From: Telmatactis stephensoni
Lineage: Eukaryota > Cnidaria > Anthozoa > Actiniaria > Isophelliidae
DNA: 64,000 bases
NCBI GenBank assembly: GCA_029948255.1
Contig: JALIZF010001506.1
Span: 186,001-250,000, forward strand
Reading direction: 5' to 3'
Under the pieces are notes generated by a model. The model made no database searches. It saw only the letters and a list, made by a program, of their open reading frames with translations, and was not told the DNA's origin. This document shows positions 55,301 through 62,979 of this stretch, piece after piece; positions within the stretch are counted from its first letter, which is position 1, and each line of letters begins with the position of its first letter. Both the position numbers and the translations under genes were made by a program.

Positions 55301-58300
55301 GAGAAAATACCATAAAGGTACTTTATCTTTACTACTCCACCTCTTGTACTGATCAGCCAAAAAAGTGGTCCCAGCTGATGTCGCACCTCCTCGGAAGGCG
55401 GCATCCAATAGGTTTAATGCTCTTAGCTTTTAAACAAAAAGGGAAATAATAACAATGGAGGCTATAGTTTTCTTTTGTTTTATCAAACCAATAGGAAATC
55501 AGGTTCCGAAAAGTGGGGTCTGTATACTGTCCAAATTTTGGGGTGAGATTTGTACTGTTCAAATTTTGGGATGGGCTCTACACTCTTCAAATCTTCCATG
55601 CGAAATGGAAATATGAGAATACGAAGTGTCCGAATTTCTACTTCCCTTGCACCTACATTAACTTTGCCTTTCTTCTTTAAAGTTGTTCTTCAGTATGTAT
55701 TAACCAGATTACTATTTGATCTTCAGAGCTCTGTTCCTCAGTACGCACTCTACACTTTGGCTTATCTTCATTCCGTACTTCATCACCGGCGACTCTACGG
55801 GTCGTCGTCATTTTCATGTCCTTATCAATGGTAGGTTCATTTTTCTTGTGCTTGCGCTTGTTTCTTGTTCGTCAGTGAAAACGGAGCATTACGCTTGTTT
55901 GCGTTGCTAGTGAAAAACCAGGCTTTAATTTCCAATTCTTTGAATACTGACACTTGTGCTTTTGCAGGTCGTACGCTGATTTGCATGGTAGTTGCGACGT
56001 TTTACGTCATCTCTCTAGGTCTTGTCACTTGAATTATGATAACAGTCAAAGAATGACATTGAAGACACTACTAGACGTAATGGCTTATGCTGTGTACAGT
56101 GGACATGTTATTGACAAACTCGACTTTGCAGCGGTGAGGTCACTAGCACAGTCGTTACAACGCAGCGAAGAACTCAAGGTACAATATGTCAGCTGTGAAA
56201 TAAATGCACATAGCTACATCTTCCTTGTGGATTCCGGGCATCAGAAAATTACGTTTAGTGTAACATGTACTGGCATCGAGCAATAGTCCAGTTCCGAGAT
56301 GTGCTTCACCTGCCACATACAATGGGTTTAGAACGAGGCTACATGCTAAAACTTTTGTCTTGTTACGTCGAATGACTGAGCTTTATGTACGTAAAAAAAT
56401 GTTTAAGTGTCCAAGACTTCTAGCGCTTGCGCACTAATTGGAGGATACTGTACTCTCTCACACACTACCTCTACATTAAGTATTTTGCAAATAATCACTC
56501 GACTCACATGTTGATTTTCGTGGTCTCGTCTTGATACTTTTGTATGTAGCAATGAAGTGTATCTCGGAATTCGGCTATCTTCGCATAACTGTGAGTGAAT
56601 GACACTGACACGGCAACAGCACGGGGCGGTCCGTTTCACAGTAATACCAAAACCGCTGTAGCTACCACATAGAGCTACTTCTATGACCAATATATACCAT
56701 ATATATGACAAGTTTTACGGTATATTACTTGATTTTGACTGATCCGGACCCTGAACAGGTAGTACAAGAAATTTATTTCATATTTAATTCTTCCATTATC
56801 TGTTCTTGTATTTCCAGAGGGCTATAGATAGCCCAGATTTTAAACCTGTAGAAGACAAACTTGAATACTTCCCAGAAAGTTTGTCCATTGATTTGCTGGG
56901 TGTTGTTCAGGCCTCTGCTACCCAACATTCTCTGCAAAGAAACAGGTAAATTGTAATTGCTTCATTTCATAATTGTTGACATTTTTGTAAAGATAAGTAA
57001 AGAAAACAAGACCACAACTCGAATTTTCTGAATTTTCTAAATTTTGAATTTTGGCTTTTGGAGATTGTAATCTTCGATCTTACAATCGTGTACTGATTTC
57101 TTGTTTGTTCTTATAATGTCTTGATTTAGATTACTAGGCGTAGGCCTACAAACCAGCATGGAACTAAAAATACCACAGTTCTCTATAGAGGAAGTGGTGA
57201 GCAAACTCAACCAAGTCAAAGATGCCATTGATAAATTATCATACAATACTACTCCAACTGAACCAAGCGAAAACGCAAAAGCCGTGACATCTTTCTTCCT
57301 CAAGGAGTTTTTATTTTACCAGGATTTCCTTCGTGAAATATCCAATGATTTGCATTTATTAACGAAGGCTATTGAAGGACATATAGCCGACACGCCTTAC
57401 CTCCATACACTCATGGTCGACCTCTATTACAGTAGAGTACCTCAAAAGTGGCACAAAAGGTGTGGGGGCTCTCTTAGTCTTGCCTGGTGGTTGGAATCCC
57501 TGTCGTCGTCTGTGTTGTCCGTACAGGAGTACTCCACTAGTACACCACCAGTGGTTCGTCTTGGTGCGCTTATACATCAACAAGCGTATTTGTCTTGTGT
57601 TATGATAGACCATGTAAAGTCCCGCACTATGACTCCTCATTCATTGGTTTTTGAAATGCAGGTAAGAATAATGTGTTTAATTCTCTCCTGAAGTTAAAAT
57701 CATGTATTTTTCAATGTATTCAAATAGTATTGTCTCAAATATGCAATTTCGAGGAGCACGGTAAAACCGTTCCTTACAACACTTCTATAAAGGACTGGTA
57801 TCCATGTCCCGACAGCTGGAATCTCCATGACGAAGCCTCTATAATACGATAAATCGATATAGTTCGGGATGAACTCCACTCCACTCATATAAAGGAACCC
57901 TATCCGGGAATCAAAAGACCCGATAGCATTACAGGCCCCTTAACTTACCCGATAAAGTTTGCGGGTTATTTCTCGAAGCGTACGTTATCACTTTCTTTCA
58001 TTTTAAAGGCACGTTTATGGTAGGCTCAGATTTCAGCCGTTAAGGATTCGTGAGTATCGCGGGCGCACGAATCCCTGACGGCTGAAATCTGAGCCTAGTT
58101 TACGGTTGCGCGCGTAATTTTTCCCGTAAATTAACGAGCACGTACGTAAAGTTATCGGGTCTTTCGAGAAACTGGCCGAAGCGACCTAAGAGGAGAGAGG
58201 CGAGAACTCTAACCACTCGGCCACCCTTGCTCCCCAACTCATGTGAAACAAGCGAGATAATTTTATTTTATCTTTGACTTCATTAGGTGATGCCATTGTT

Positions 58301-58640
58301 GTTTGAGCCCAAGACCTCGCCTGAAAATGGAGTCTACGTATCAGGTCTTTCTGTTGAAAATGCATCATGGGACTATGAACGGCGTTGTCTGAATGGAGGA
58401 CCAACACATGTAATTCAGCTTCCAACAGTGCTGCTAACACTTCAGGCTCCGAAACAGATGCCCACATCTGATTCAGATCTCACAGTTTATAATTGCCCTT
58501 TGATCACGAGATATGAAGCAACAGATGATTATGGTGACCTTGTTGCCAATCTCTCTGTGCTTTCTGCTCTCACAGTGGAAGAACTCCAGAAAAGAAAAGT
58601 CACAATAGTTTCTTCCTCCATTTATGAAGGTTGTTATTGA
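16002..58640 (+). CDS. DNHD1: Dynein heavy chain domain-containing protein 1-like, at least 62 exons, about 5,180 residues
   Basis: The gene encodes a dynein-heavy-chain-like AAA+ protein. ATG 16002 follows an in-frame TAG at 15999, fixing the start; stop TGA is at 58638-58640. Visible order: unique tail (residues 1 to about 1160), linker (about 1165-1690), AAA1 P-loop GPNGTGKT (about 1806), AAA2 GSSGSGKT (about 2198), AAA3 GEPGIGKS (about 2626), degenerate AAA4 GYGRRT (about 3281), stalk coiled coil and microtubule-binding tip (about 3530-3850), AAA5, AAA6 and a C-terminal domain. I prefer DNHD1 to a motor dynein because of the atypical long N-terminus, size similar to human DNHD1 (about 4,750) and degenerate AAA1 Walker B. 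Human DNHD1 is linked to sperm flagellum assembly. Exon coordinates are given in the segment entries. Phases agree throughout except for three apparent single-base disruptions (about 29359, 50489, 54031). Confidence 0.82.
21245..21625. mobile_element. tRNA-derived SINE-like element in DNHD1 intron 5
   Basis: A weak box A-like stretch (GGTCAATTGG) and a degenerate box B-like stretch lie near 21249-21305. They are followed by a body (CATCTGCAAATGGTTAGACT, from 21368, then a conserved TAGGCCCCAT) that recurs at 48459-48520. The 3' part, ending GTTGAAGCTGCATCCTTGCAG, resembles a segment at about 41140-41160. The shared body identifies a repeat family; SINE status is an inference. Confidence 0.6.
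24258..24283. repeat. (TTCG)n microsatellite
   Basis: Short tetranucleotide run in DNHD1 intron 9. A similar TTCG run lies at 44855-44890 in intron 41. Confidence 0.85.
26035..26400. repeat. Pyrimidine tract (CCTTCCTC)n in DNHD1 intron 13
   Basis: About 365 bases of nearly pure pyrimidine on the plus strand, built from CCTTCCTC-like octamers that become irregular toward the 3' end. It lies about 105 bases upstream of exon 14. The long open frames across it are artefacts of composition. Confidence 0.95.
27880..28025. mobile_element. MITE with TAA target duplication (PIF/Harbinger-like)
   Basis: TAA at 27880-27882 and 28023-28025 flanks a 140-base element. Its inverted repeats start GGGTGTTTTCCATTTAGTGG and extend about 32 bases. 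A three-base TWA duplication is typical of PIF/Harbinger elements. It lies in the intron after DNHD1 exon 15. Confidence 0.75.
28626..28750. mobile_element. MITE-like family A, copy 1
   Basis: Begins AATAGAGC, ends GACTCTATT, and contains CGGTACGGTTACGGCA and CATACGAAAAC words shared with 31438-31595, 46113-46267 and, weakly, 56525-56660. It lies in the intron between DNHD1 exons 16 and 17. Confidence 0.65.
28791..31955 (+). other. DNHD1: DNHD1 exons 17-21: end of linker and AAA1
   Basis: Exons 28791-28939, 29303-29438, 30110-30339, 30448-30699, 31662-31955. The dynein hallmark YGYEYQGP precedes LVVTPLAKRCFLTL and the P-loop GPNGTGKTETLQ in exon 19. In exon 20 the Walker B position reads WICLENFDSM where motor dyneins have a W-x-C-F-D-E-F-N pattern, so the catalytic Asp-Glu pair is Glu-Asn. 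In exon 21 the sensor I block reads FMTMSSYKNSY instead of the F-I-T-M-N-P-G-Y-A-G-R pattern. Nucleotide may bind, but hydrolysis at AAA1 is unlikely (inference). Exon 18 carries one surplus base near 29359 relative to an intact frame. Confidence 0.85.
31438..31595. mobile_element. MITE-like family A, copy 2
   Basis: Same orientation and shared words as the copy at 28626-28750, ending CGAAATCTGCTCTATT. It lies in the DNHD1 intron before exon 21. Confidence 0.65.
32011..32197. repeat. Inverted-repeat element with CTCGTAAGCGACC arms
   Basis: The left part reads CAGTTAACTCTC...CTCGTAAGCGACC and the right part GGTCGCTTACGAGGGAGTCAACTG, which are reverse complements. Two more CTCGTAAG words lie inside. 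It fits a MITE in DNHD1 intron 21. No target duplication was assigned. Confidence 0.6.
32766..32809. repeat. (GAT)n microsatellite
   Basis: Perfect GAT triplet run in the intron after DNHD1 exon 22. The poly-Asp frame across it is not coding. Confidence 0.95.
33876..34350. repeat. 97-bp tandem repeat carrying TGACGTCA octamers
   Basis: About five copies of a unit of roughly 97 bases (starting GTAGTATACCATGAATCATT) fill the intron between exons 25 and 26. The last two copies are degenerate. Each of the first three copies has two TGACGTCA octamers and the fifth has one. Confidence 0.9.
35211..35262. repeat. (TTG)n microsatellite
   Basis: TTG triplet run in the short intron before DNHD1 exon 28. 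A similar run lies at 52264-52300 in intron 51. Confidence 0.95.
35820..35982. repeat. Pyrimidine tract (CCCT)n/(CCTT)n
   Basis: Nearly pure pyrimidine on the plus strand in the intron between exons 28 and 29, about 78 bases before the acceptor. Confidence 0.95.
36281..36400 (+). pseudogene. Decayed tandem copy of the AAA3 P-loop exon
   Basis: Sequence from TTTCCTGTTTTCTTCAG (36283) to GAGAAATCA aligns with the intron end and exon 30 about 142 bases downstream (36425-36525), with shared words TTAATGATCTCTGC versus CTAATGATCTCTGC and GGAACCAGGAAC versus AGAACCAGGAAT. It still has an acceptor-like end, but the frame after the acceptor hits a stop at once (ATA ATT TGA), so inclusion would truncate the protein. 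Confidence 0.75.
36996..37285. repeat. (CAC)n/(CAA)n compound repeat
   Basis: About 290 bases of CAC and CAA triplets with a higher-order unit (CACCACCAACAACAACAACA, then CTTATTATCAT) repeated several times, in the intron after exon 31. The His/Gln- and Thr/Asn-rich frames across it are not coding. Confidence 0.95.
39221..39450. repeat. (AAC)n followed by a CT-rich tract
   Basis: A short AAC run leads into about 200 bases of CTCCTC/TTCC-rich pyrimidine, ending some 80 bases before the acceptor of exon 35. It is the third large pyrimidine tract on the coding strand of this gene. Confidence 0.9.
40290..40432. mobile_element. MITE family B, copy 1, with 9-bp target duplication
   Basis: Inverted repeats start TAGCCTCCTCCGCAGGCAAC and are flanked by perfect TTGTAAAGC at 40281-40289 and 40433-40441. 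The interior has a direct duplication of a roughly 38-base piece. A relative lies at 49315-49463. It lies in the intron between DNHD1 exons 35 and 36. Confidence 0.85.
40929..41170. mobile_element. SINE-like repeat fragment
   Basis: A box B-like word (AGGTTCGAGGCTC) near 40981 and a tail GTTGAGCTGCGTCCTTGCAG resembling the tail of the element at 21245-21625. An internal small inverted repeat (TTTGTGACGAGG and CCTCTCGTCACAAAAG) is also present. Probable decayed SINE in the intron before exon 37. Confidence 0.45.
43624..43806. repeat. Inverted-repeat (MITE-like) element
   Basis: Arms 43624-43680 and 43747-43806 (AGATTCCATTT, then GTGCATCT...CTAATAGATGCAC and TGACGTC) are reverse complements with short gaps. 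It lies in DNHD1 intron 40. Confidence 0.65.
44283..44416. repeat. Inverted-repeat (MITE-like) element
   Basis: The left arm CATTCTCCACTCATCG...ACTCGCTGCGA is mirrored by TCGCTGCGAGTAATTTCTGC and GATGAGTGGAGAATG. It ends about 130 bases before the acceptor of exon 41. Confidence 0.65.
45013..45938. repeat. 62-bp minisatellite, about 15 copies
   Basis: A unit of 62 bases (CAACAGTTGTTGTACGATGT, GATCCTTATGTCATGGG, CTTTATGTATTTATGTATTG) is repeated about 15 times with very few differences in the intron between exons 41 and 42. The final copy changes into TATTTCTAG and forms the acceptor of exon 42. 62 is not a multiple of three, so the frames crossing it are not a designed protein repeat. Confidence 0.95.
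46113..46267. mobile_element. MITE-like family A, copy 3 (opposite orientation)
   Basis: Begins AATAGAGCAGTTTTCGTATG and ends CATACGAAAACAGCTC, reversed relative to 28626-28750. It lies in DNHD1 intron 42. Confidence 0.65.
47309..47390. repeat. 18-bp tandem repeat (TTTACATACAA)
   Basis: About four copies of an 18-base unit in the intron between exons 44 and 45. Confidence 0.85.
48376..48530 (+). mobile_element. tRNA-derived SINE-like element
   Basis: Box A TGGCTCAGTTGG (48385-48396) and a consensus box B GGTTCGATTCC (48427-48437) lie at tRNA spacing but without a tRNA-like acceptor stem. They are followed by the body CATCTGCAAATGGTTAGACT shared with 21368 onward. This supports a pol III-driven SINE rather than a tRNA gene. 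It lies in the intron after exon 45. Confidence 0.75.
48530..48860. repeat. Four-copy tandem repeat (90-92 bp) spanning a splice acceptor
   Basis: The word TGACACCTAAAACATCTACC recurs at 48550, 48642, 48732 and 48824. The fourth copy is the start of exon 46. Copies 2 and 4 have the acceptor TAG just upstream; copies 1 and 3 have TAC. Confidence 0.9.
48824..51790 (+). other. DNHD1: DNHD1 exons 46-51: AAA5 and start of AAA6
   Basis: Exons 48824-48994, 49646-49755, 49844-49943, 50166-50567, 51066-51191, 51517-51790. Exon 46 encodes a Ser/Thr/Pro and Glu-rich loop (SRASAHSGSSRAPTP, then acidic), probably an inserted disordered segment. Exon 49 contains the family blocks STVSYHPSFRLFLSS and CVIDMTLSQEGIANCLL, then LE-RPEYEGQKRSLERDL, matching the dynein E-R-P-E-L-E stretch, but only after skipping one base near 50489. 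Exon 51 has VARYGAMLYMIICQMHKVQPLYY, equivalent to the dynein LYF-x-x-x-D-L-x-x-I-x-PMYQ block. Confidence 0.83.
49315..49463. mobile_element. MITE family B, copy 2
   Basis: Inverted repeats TAGCCTCTTCCGCAGGTAAC and GATGCCTGCGGAGGTGGCTA match family B at 40290-40432. Its flanks share only five central bases, so the target duplication is eroded. It lies in DNHD1 intron 46. Confidence 0.75.
51865..51956. mobile_element. 92-bp MITE with 9-bp target duplication
   Basis: Perfect AGAAATAAT at 51856-51864 and 51957-51965 flanks an element starting CAGCCTAGTCCCCAGGC and ending GCTTGGGGAATAGGCTG. It lies in DNHD1 intron 51. Confidence 0.8.
52896..53400. repeat. Three-copy tandem repeat, about 165 bp unit
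   Basis: The word TTTCTGCGGCAACACATTTG recurs at about 52900, 53063 and 53229, with the rest of the unit well conserved and a partial end. It fills most of the intron between exons 53 and 54. Confidence 0.9.
53585..53677. repeat. Short palindromic MITE-like element
   Basis: GAGTTGTCCCTGATAGCTGG and its near reverse complement enclose a second matching arm (ATAACTCTTTTGTTT). A 93-base hairpin in the intron after exon 54. Confidence 0.7.
54613..54832. mobile_element. MITE-like element with arms of about 75 bases
   Basis: TTAGATTTCAGCTTATTGGA starts the left end and its reverse complement closes the right end near 54822. The arms continue through GATTAGCGTT and CGCTTGTGTTA. The element is about 215 bases, in the intron between exons 56 and 57. 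Confidence 0.75.
56525..56660. repeat. MITE-like family A, degenerate copy 4
   Basis: ACTGACACGGCAACAGCACGG, GGTCCGTTTCACAGTAAT and ACCAAAACCGCTGTAGC resemble family A words, but the ends are eroded. It lies in the intron between exons 59 and 60. Confidence 0.4.
58021..58098. repeat. Palindromic element, 33-base arms
   Basis: TAGGCTCAGATTTCAGCCGT...GGATTCGTG is mirrored by CACGAATCC...ACGGCTGAAATCTGAGCCTA. It is nested between two CCCGATAA-type words (about 57950 and 58155) that may be the ends of a larger host element. It lies in the last DNHD1 intron. Confidence 0.75.
58198..58235 (-). repeat. tRNA-like fragment with box A (SINE remnant)
   Basis: On the minus strand, GGTGGCCGAGTGGTTAGAG matches the start of a Ser/Leu-type tRNA including box A (58223-58213). 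No box B or closing stem follows, so it is a remnant and not a tRNA gene. Confidence 0.45.
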
Positions 58641-58787
58641 CACCTTTTGTAACTATTCATTTGTATTAAGACATAATTTTGTATTAAGGACGTAAAACGT
58701 TTGTTCCCTATTCATTGGGTTATTTTATATTTATGAATGAATTTGTACAGACCAAAAGCAAATTGCGTGTAAAATTTTAATTCTGTG

Positions 58788-58793
58788 AATAAA
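58788..58793 (+). promoter_or_regulatory. Candidate poly(A) signal of DNHD1
   Basis: AATAAA lies 148 bases after the stop codon, before a tandem-repeat region. It is the first canonical hexamer I see downstream. Confidence 0.6.
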
Positions 58794-58839
58794 ACTTATA
58801 CTTGCCTTGTTTGAACTGAATTCACCTTAAGCTGCACCC

Positions 58840-59630
58840 CTTTTAGTGGCTTTGTAAGGTGCCTTTACATATCTTGAATAATAGTATTGTTTTATAACTA
58901 TAAAGCTAATGATATACCATAGTTATTTTACGTAAGTAAGTGATGTACCATACTAATTATAGTGTTTCACCATTACCTAATATAAGCCGCATCTCTTTTA
59001 GTATCCTCAGGAAGCCAGGGGTTCCGAGGATGCCCTTTTAGTGGTTTATGCAAGACGTCTTTAATTACTATAAAGTAAATTATATACCAAAGTAATAACA
59101 GTGGGTAATTGATTTACCATCACCCAAGCCGCACCCCTGTTAGTGGCTTATAGAAGCCGTCTTTACATTTATATTGGTATTGTTTAATAACTATAAAGTG
59201 AATTATATACCAAAGTCATTGTAGTAAGTGATATATCATACTTATTTTAGTGCCATTGCCCAGGCCGCACCCCTTTAAGTGGCTTATGGAAGGCGTCTTT
59301 ACAACTATATTAGTATTGTTTAATTATAAAGTGAATGATATACCATAGTAATTTTAGTAGGTGAAATACCGTACCTATTTATAGTAATTGATATACCATT
59401 ACCCAAGCCGCACCCATTTTAGTGGCTTATGGAAGGCGTCTTTACATCTATATTAGTATTGTTTAATCATAAAGTGAATGATATACCATAGTAATTTTAG
59501 TAGGTGAAATACCGTACCTATTTATAGTAATTGATATACCATTACCCAAGCCGCACCCATTTTAGTGGCTTATGGAAGGCGTCTTTACATCTATATTAGT
59601 ATTGTTTTATAACTATTTATGTTGACATTG
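58840..59630. repeat. Tandem repeat after DNHD1, units of about 120-143 bp
   Basis: About six diverged copies containing AAGCCGCACCC, TTTTAGTGGCTTATGGAAGG and GTCTTTACATCTATATTAGT. The last two are nearly identical with a 143-base period (starting near 59331 and 59474). Confidence 0.9.
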
Positions 59631-60601
59631 TCTAATCGGCGCCATCGTGCCCTGCGGAGCTCTTTAAGCCTTTTGCTTCCACGGCGTCGTAAAAAACTTC
59701 ATAACCTTTAAACAATACATCGTGTTGTTTGATTTGATTTTCATTTAATCAAATCTCCACCTCACAATTTATCACATAAAAGACAGTTTTGAAAGGTTTA
59801 GGGCATATGTACTTGATGAAACAAATTGGAGACCTTAGAAAGATCTGAAGTGTGTTATGTTTAGTCGAGTATGCTTTATTGAACGGTTTGATAGTCTCTA
59901 TACAATAAAGTTTCTTCTCGGCATGAATCATTTTTCGTACAATACACCGAGACTCCCAACCTGCGTTCTCTATTAGACACTGAAAATCTTTCATTACTGT
60001 CGGTGGCTTTAGAAGTTTACAAACGGTTATTGAATCCCGTTTATCAAGCCCAAGAAATCATCGCAGAATTATGTCGATATTGAACTAGTATGGGAATTGT
60101 TAGTTTATGATGCACGCACCCCTTGCGCACACGCTGATTAACAGTATAATCTGTGTTAATAGTTTAATGATGTAGAAATTAATTGTCGACTAATGAGAAT
60201 TGGTGCTATTAGACAATCAAATCAACTTGAAACTGCGGTAAATTATCTTTACTCCTAAGGTTCCTATTAAAGCTTAGGTGGGGTTCCTTTATGAGACCAT
60301 GCTGGAATACACTTAACCAAGTAGCAGACATAACTAGCTCTGTTTTACAGCTGTATTCCAAAGAGCGCTGTCTCCAAGCAGAACTAACTCAAGTGTATCA
60401 AATTAAATGATAAGTTGTCGAGTAATTAGAAGTTTAATAATGTTTTGTTTCGGCACCCAATGAGATCTATGTAGTGATGATAGCTCACGCTAGTCGTCTA
60501 ATTGATGTGATAAACGCACTGCTAGTAGGCAGTCAGGAGTTCTGTCTAGAGGTCGAAGCGTTAAACCCTGAACGAAAGTAAAACTTCTAAATTTTCTCAA
60601 T
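59631..60601. other. Intergenic region upstream of the homeobox gene
   Basis: No coding frame with recognisable features. It should hold the promoter and 5' UTR of the homeobox gene, but no core element can be assigned by eye. Confidence 0.5.
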
Positions 60602-62979
60602 ATGGACGTCCCTACAGAACCCAAAAGCACGCCAAGCTTTTCCATCGACGCACTTTTGAAGAAAGAGGAGGAAACTCAGAGTGATCATTATCCATCGCGA
60701 CCCATTCCTCGATACTTTCCTGAACACTATACACGTTCTTCACCCTGCTCCATGTTGACTCCATCGATGTGTTTTCCAGCCCATAGTTCTTGGATGTCGA
60801 CAGCACGAGGTAATGGACACCCTGGGAGACCAGCTAGATCCAACTCAACAAGTAAGTATACTATCAAAGGTTAGGCCGGAAGACTATTATATAAAGAGAC
60901 CACTGATTTGTAAAATGGACTTTATTTTTGTGCTCATATCCATGCCATACCTTTCCTTCGTCAAATATAGTCGCTTACATTCATTTGATTGCTAAAGCTG
61001 GAAGTTCTTGCATTTCTCAGCACATTTGCGATACGTCATTGAACTCGTGAGATTCTTAAGGATTAGTTAGGGAACGTGTTGGGACGTATTTTTTGACAAA
61101 AACACCGAGCCTTGTGCAGAGCTTTAATGAGTTGATTTTTGAATTAAATGAAGATGAGTATCACTTTATGTCCCTAAAGAGGACCTATATATTAAATTGA
61201 TGTCAGATATCTCTCACTGATGTAACGTTGCCTCTTGATACTTGTTCGTGTGTAGAGTACTGTATGATCTTCCGTGATGCGTCAGTAAGACTTAACAGAC
61301 ATAAACAAAACAGCAGTACTTCATTTTACTCAGTACGTTGCCGGTTCGCCCAGGCATATATTTCCAGTGTATTGATCCTTGTAACTTCAGAATAACAGCT
61401 ACTCTATACAAATGAAAGGACGGGAAGAAATATTGTTGACATGTTTTTTGTGCTTTAATATTTCGACCGCTCTCCAGCGATCATCATCAGTTATGAAACT
61501 GAAATTTACTCTCTAATTCCATTTTCGTGACTTTCCTGATCACACTGACAAGCCACATCAAAGAAATCTTTATTATAACGTTTAAGCGACCATTGTTTGC
61601 AGATATTAGATTTTAATTGACTTAAAAAATCTACATATCGATATTAGGTATGGGCGGCGTAGCTTGGTGAGTTGTTGCAGGCTTTTGATTTATTCTAAAA
61701 ATCAATATAAACCATTTCATTTTTGTCCCTTGAAAAGGCTCATTACTGCGCGATTAATGGAATCACTAGGTTATGGAAGTTAATAATTAACCTGTTGCAT
61801 AGAGTACAAATAACTTTTTATCATGTAAGAGACCAGCTTCAAGCATTGTGTTTCGACATGTAAGTTAGTGTTGATTCTTATGTTCTGTTCTTGTATACCC
61901 AAGTAACGTTCGGTTTTCTGAGGATGGGTGTAGCAGACTGACAAATCCTGACTAGTCATGTTGACTTTACAAATTGTAAAACGACGCTTCCTTGTTTTAT
62001 CGGTCTCTCACAAAGTCTGTTTATTACAGGAACTAAAAAGATGATTAACATATGCCATTGTACTGCTCCTGTCCTCTAGTTTTGTTAAAACAATCATTGC
62101 TATTTCTGTTCTTCAGTTATATTTATTGATCTGAGTAAGTACCCAACGGCCAAACAAATTAAAGCTAAGCATATTCGTTCAACCAACATCATTTAACCTT
62201 TCTTTTGACCTCGCGTGATTGATGATCATAGGTACAAGTTGGATTTTTAGTTCGGGATGACATCTTGAGTGATCCAACATGCAAAACCTCTTACGCTGGA
62301 CACAAAATTACACAAGATCTATTTCAATTGTTATCCTCCCCCCCCCCCCCCCCCCCCTCTCCTTATGTAAACGTAACACTAGTGGTACAGTTTAAATCAG
62401 TTTGGGCAGCATCCTAAACACCATTCAATATGTCAGAACCAACAATGCTAAACGGTGTTAGATGGGCCCTCTAGTAAATGTTTCCCATTTGCTGACTATA
62501 CATGCATTCGTTTCACTCTTGTAGACAACGAGAAGGCAAGCGATCGAGAAGGCAAATCCAAGGGATCGTCCAAGAAAAGAACTCGCACAGCCTTTACCAA
62601 TCACCAGATCAAAGAATTGGAATCAGAGTTCAAATCGAATCGATATCTAACAATATCTCGACGAAACGAACTCGCCAAGTCTCTGAAACTCACAGACAAC
62701 CAAATCAAAATCTGGTTCCAAAACAGGCGCACAAAATTAAAACGACAGATTGCTGCTGATATAGCATTTACGATGGCTCGGCCAGGACATTTTATCCCAT
62801 CTCATCCCACTGTACATCCACCAAACCACTGCTCACATTTTGTACATTCAGCATTACCAACCTGTTGGAATCATAGACCTAGTACACCATCAGGGTGTCA
62901 TGGCCGATTCAACCATAGTCTTTTTCACCCCGTTAACAGACCCGCACTTCCAAATTGGACCGTTAACTTGAGAATGTAA
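60602..62979 (+). CDS. ANTP-type homeobox transcription factor, two exons, 234 residues
   Basis: Exon 1 60602-60851 and exon 2 62525-62979 join in phase 1 with a GTAAGT donor and a CTTGTAG acceptor, giving 234 residues. Residues 13-19 FSIDALL fit the eh1 motif that recruits Groucho/TLE corepressors, so a repressor role is likely (inference). The homeodomain is residues 100-159 (62572-62751), with R5, F8, Trp48, Phe49, Gln50, Asn51 and Arg53 in IKIWFQNRR. Position 54 is Thr, as in EMX and BARHL families; position 56 is Leu where Trp or Phe is usual. The tail after the homeodomain is His/Pro-rich. The mix of NKL-like and Hox-like residues stops me naming the family. An ATTAAA at 63094 may be the poly(A) signal. 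Confidence 0.93.
62337..62357. repeat. Poly-C run
   Basis: Homopolymer C tract in the homeobox intron, about 170 bases before the acceptor. Its assembled length is unreliable. Confidence 0.95.

Larger units (their letters stand above)
52398..55317 (+). other. DNHD1: DNHD1 exons 52-57: AAA6
   Basis: Exons 52398-52561, 52759-52857, 53412-53507, 53758-53929, about 54011-54209, 54994-55317. Exon 52 reads NLLFPFLISVEKLLNQGGITEDEWKLF in two blocks, the family match after PMYQ. Exon 55 has ATPLVFLMPSPEA. Exon 56 has IITVSLGETNSMVQALDAV and GYWVVINNADLADEWP, matching the I-S-L-G-Q-G and G-x-W-V-x-L-Q-N-C-H-L-A patterns. Exon 57 has HPEFRLFLTTRVGSGRPLP (compare F-R-L-W-L-T-T). The 5' end of exon 56 is ambiguous: acceptor 54010 restores a conserved DP-Y-D-D-I-L segment but needs one added base, while acceptor 54036 is in frame but drops it. 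Confidence 0.83.
55727..58640 (+). other. DNHD1: DNHD1 exons 58-62: C-terminal domain
   Basis: Exons 55727-55830, 55968-56178, 56818-56945, 57130-57661, 58287-58640. Exon 58 has YALYTLAYLHSVLHHRRLYG, the family block equivalent to FFHA-x-x-QERRKFG. Exon 59 starts with WSYADLHGS and has YAVYSGHVIDKLD (compare Y-G-G-R-I-T-D). Exon 61 has VPQKWHKR and LSLAWWLESL, matching V-P-x-x-W and L-x-x-W-x-x-D-L. Exon 62 has NGVYVSGLSVENASWD, the G-V-Y-x-x-G-L-x-x-E-G-A-x-W-D motif near dynein C-termini, then YNCPLITR and about 45 further residues. Confidence 0.87.

Noticed and set aside
16002..58640. Conventional axonemal or cytoplasmic dynein heavy chain
   Set aside because: Degenerate AAA1 Walker B and sensor I, a large unrelated N-terminal exon and disordered insertions fit DNHD1 better, though a search would be needed to exclude a divergent DNAH.
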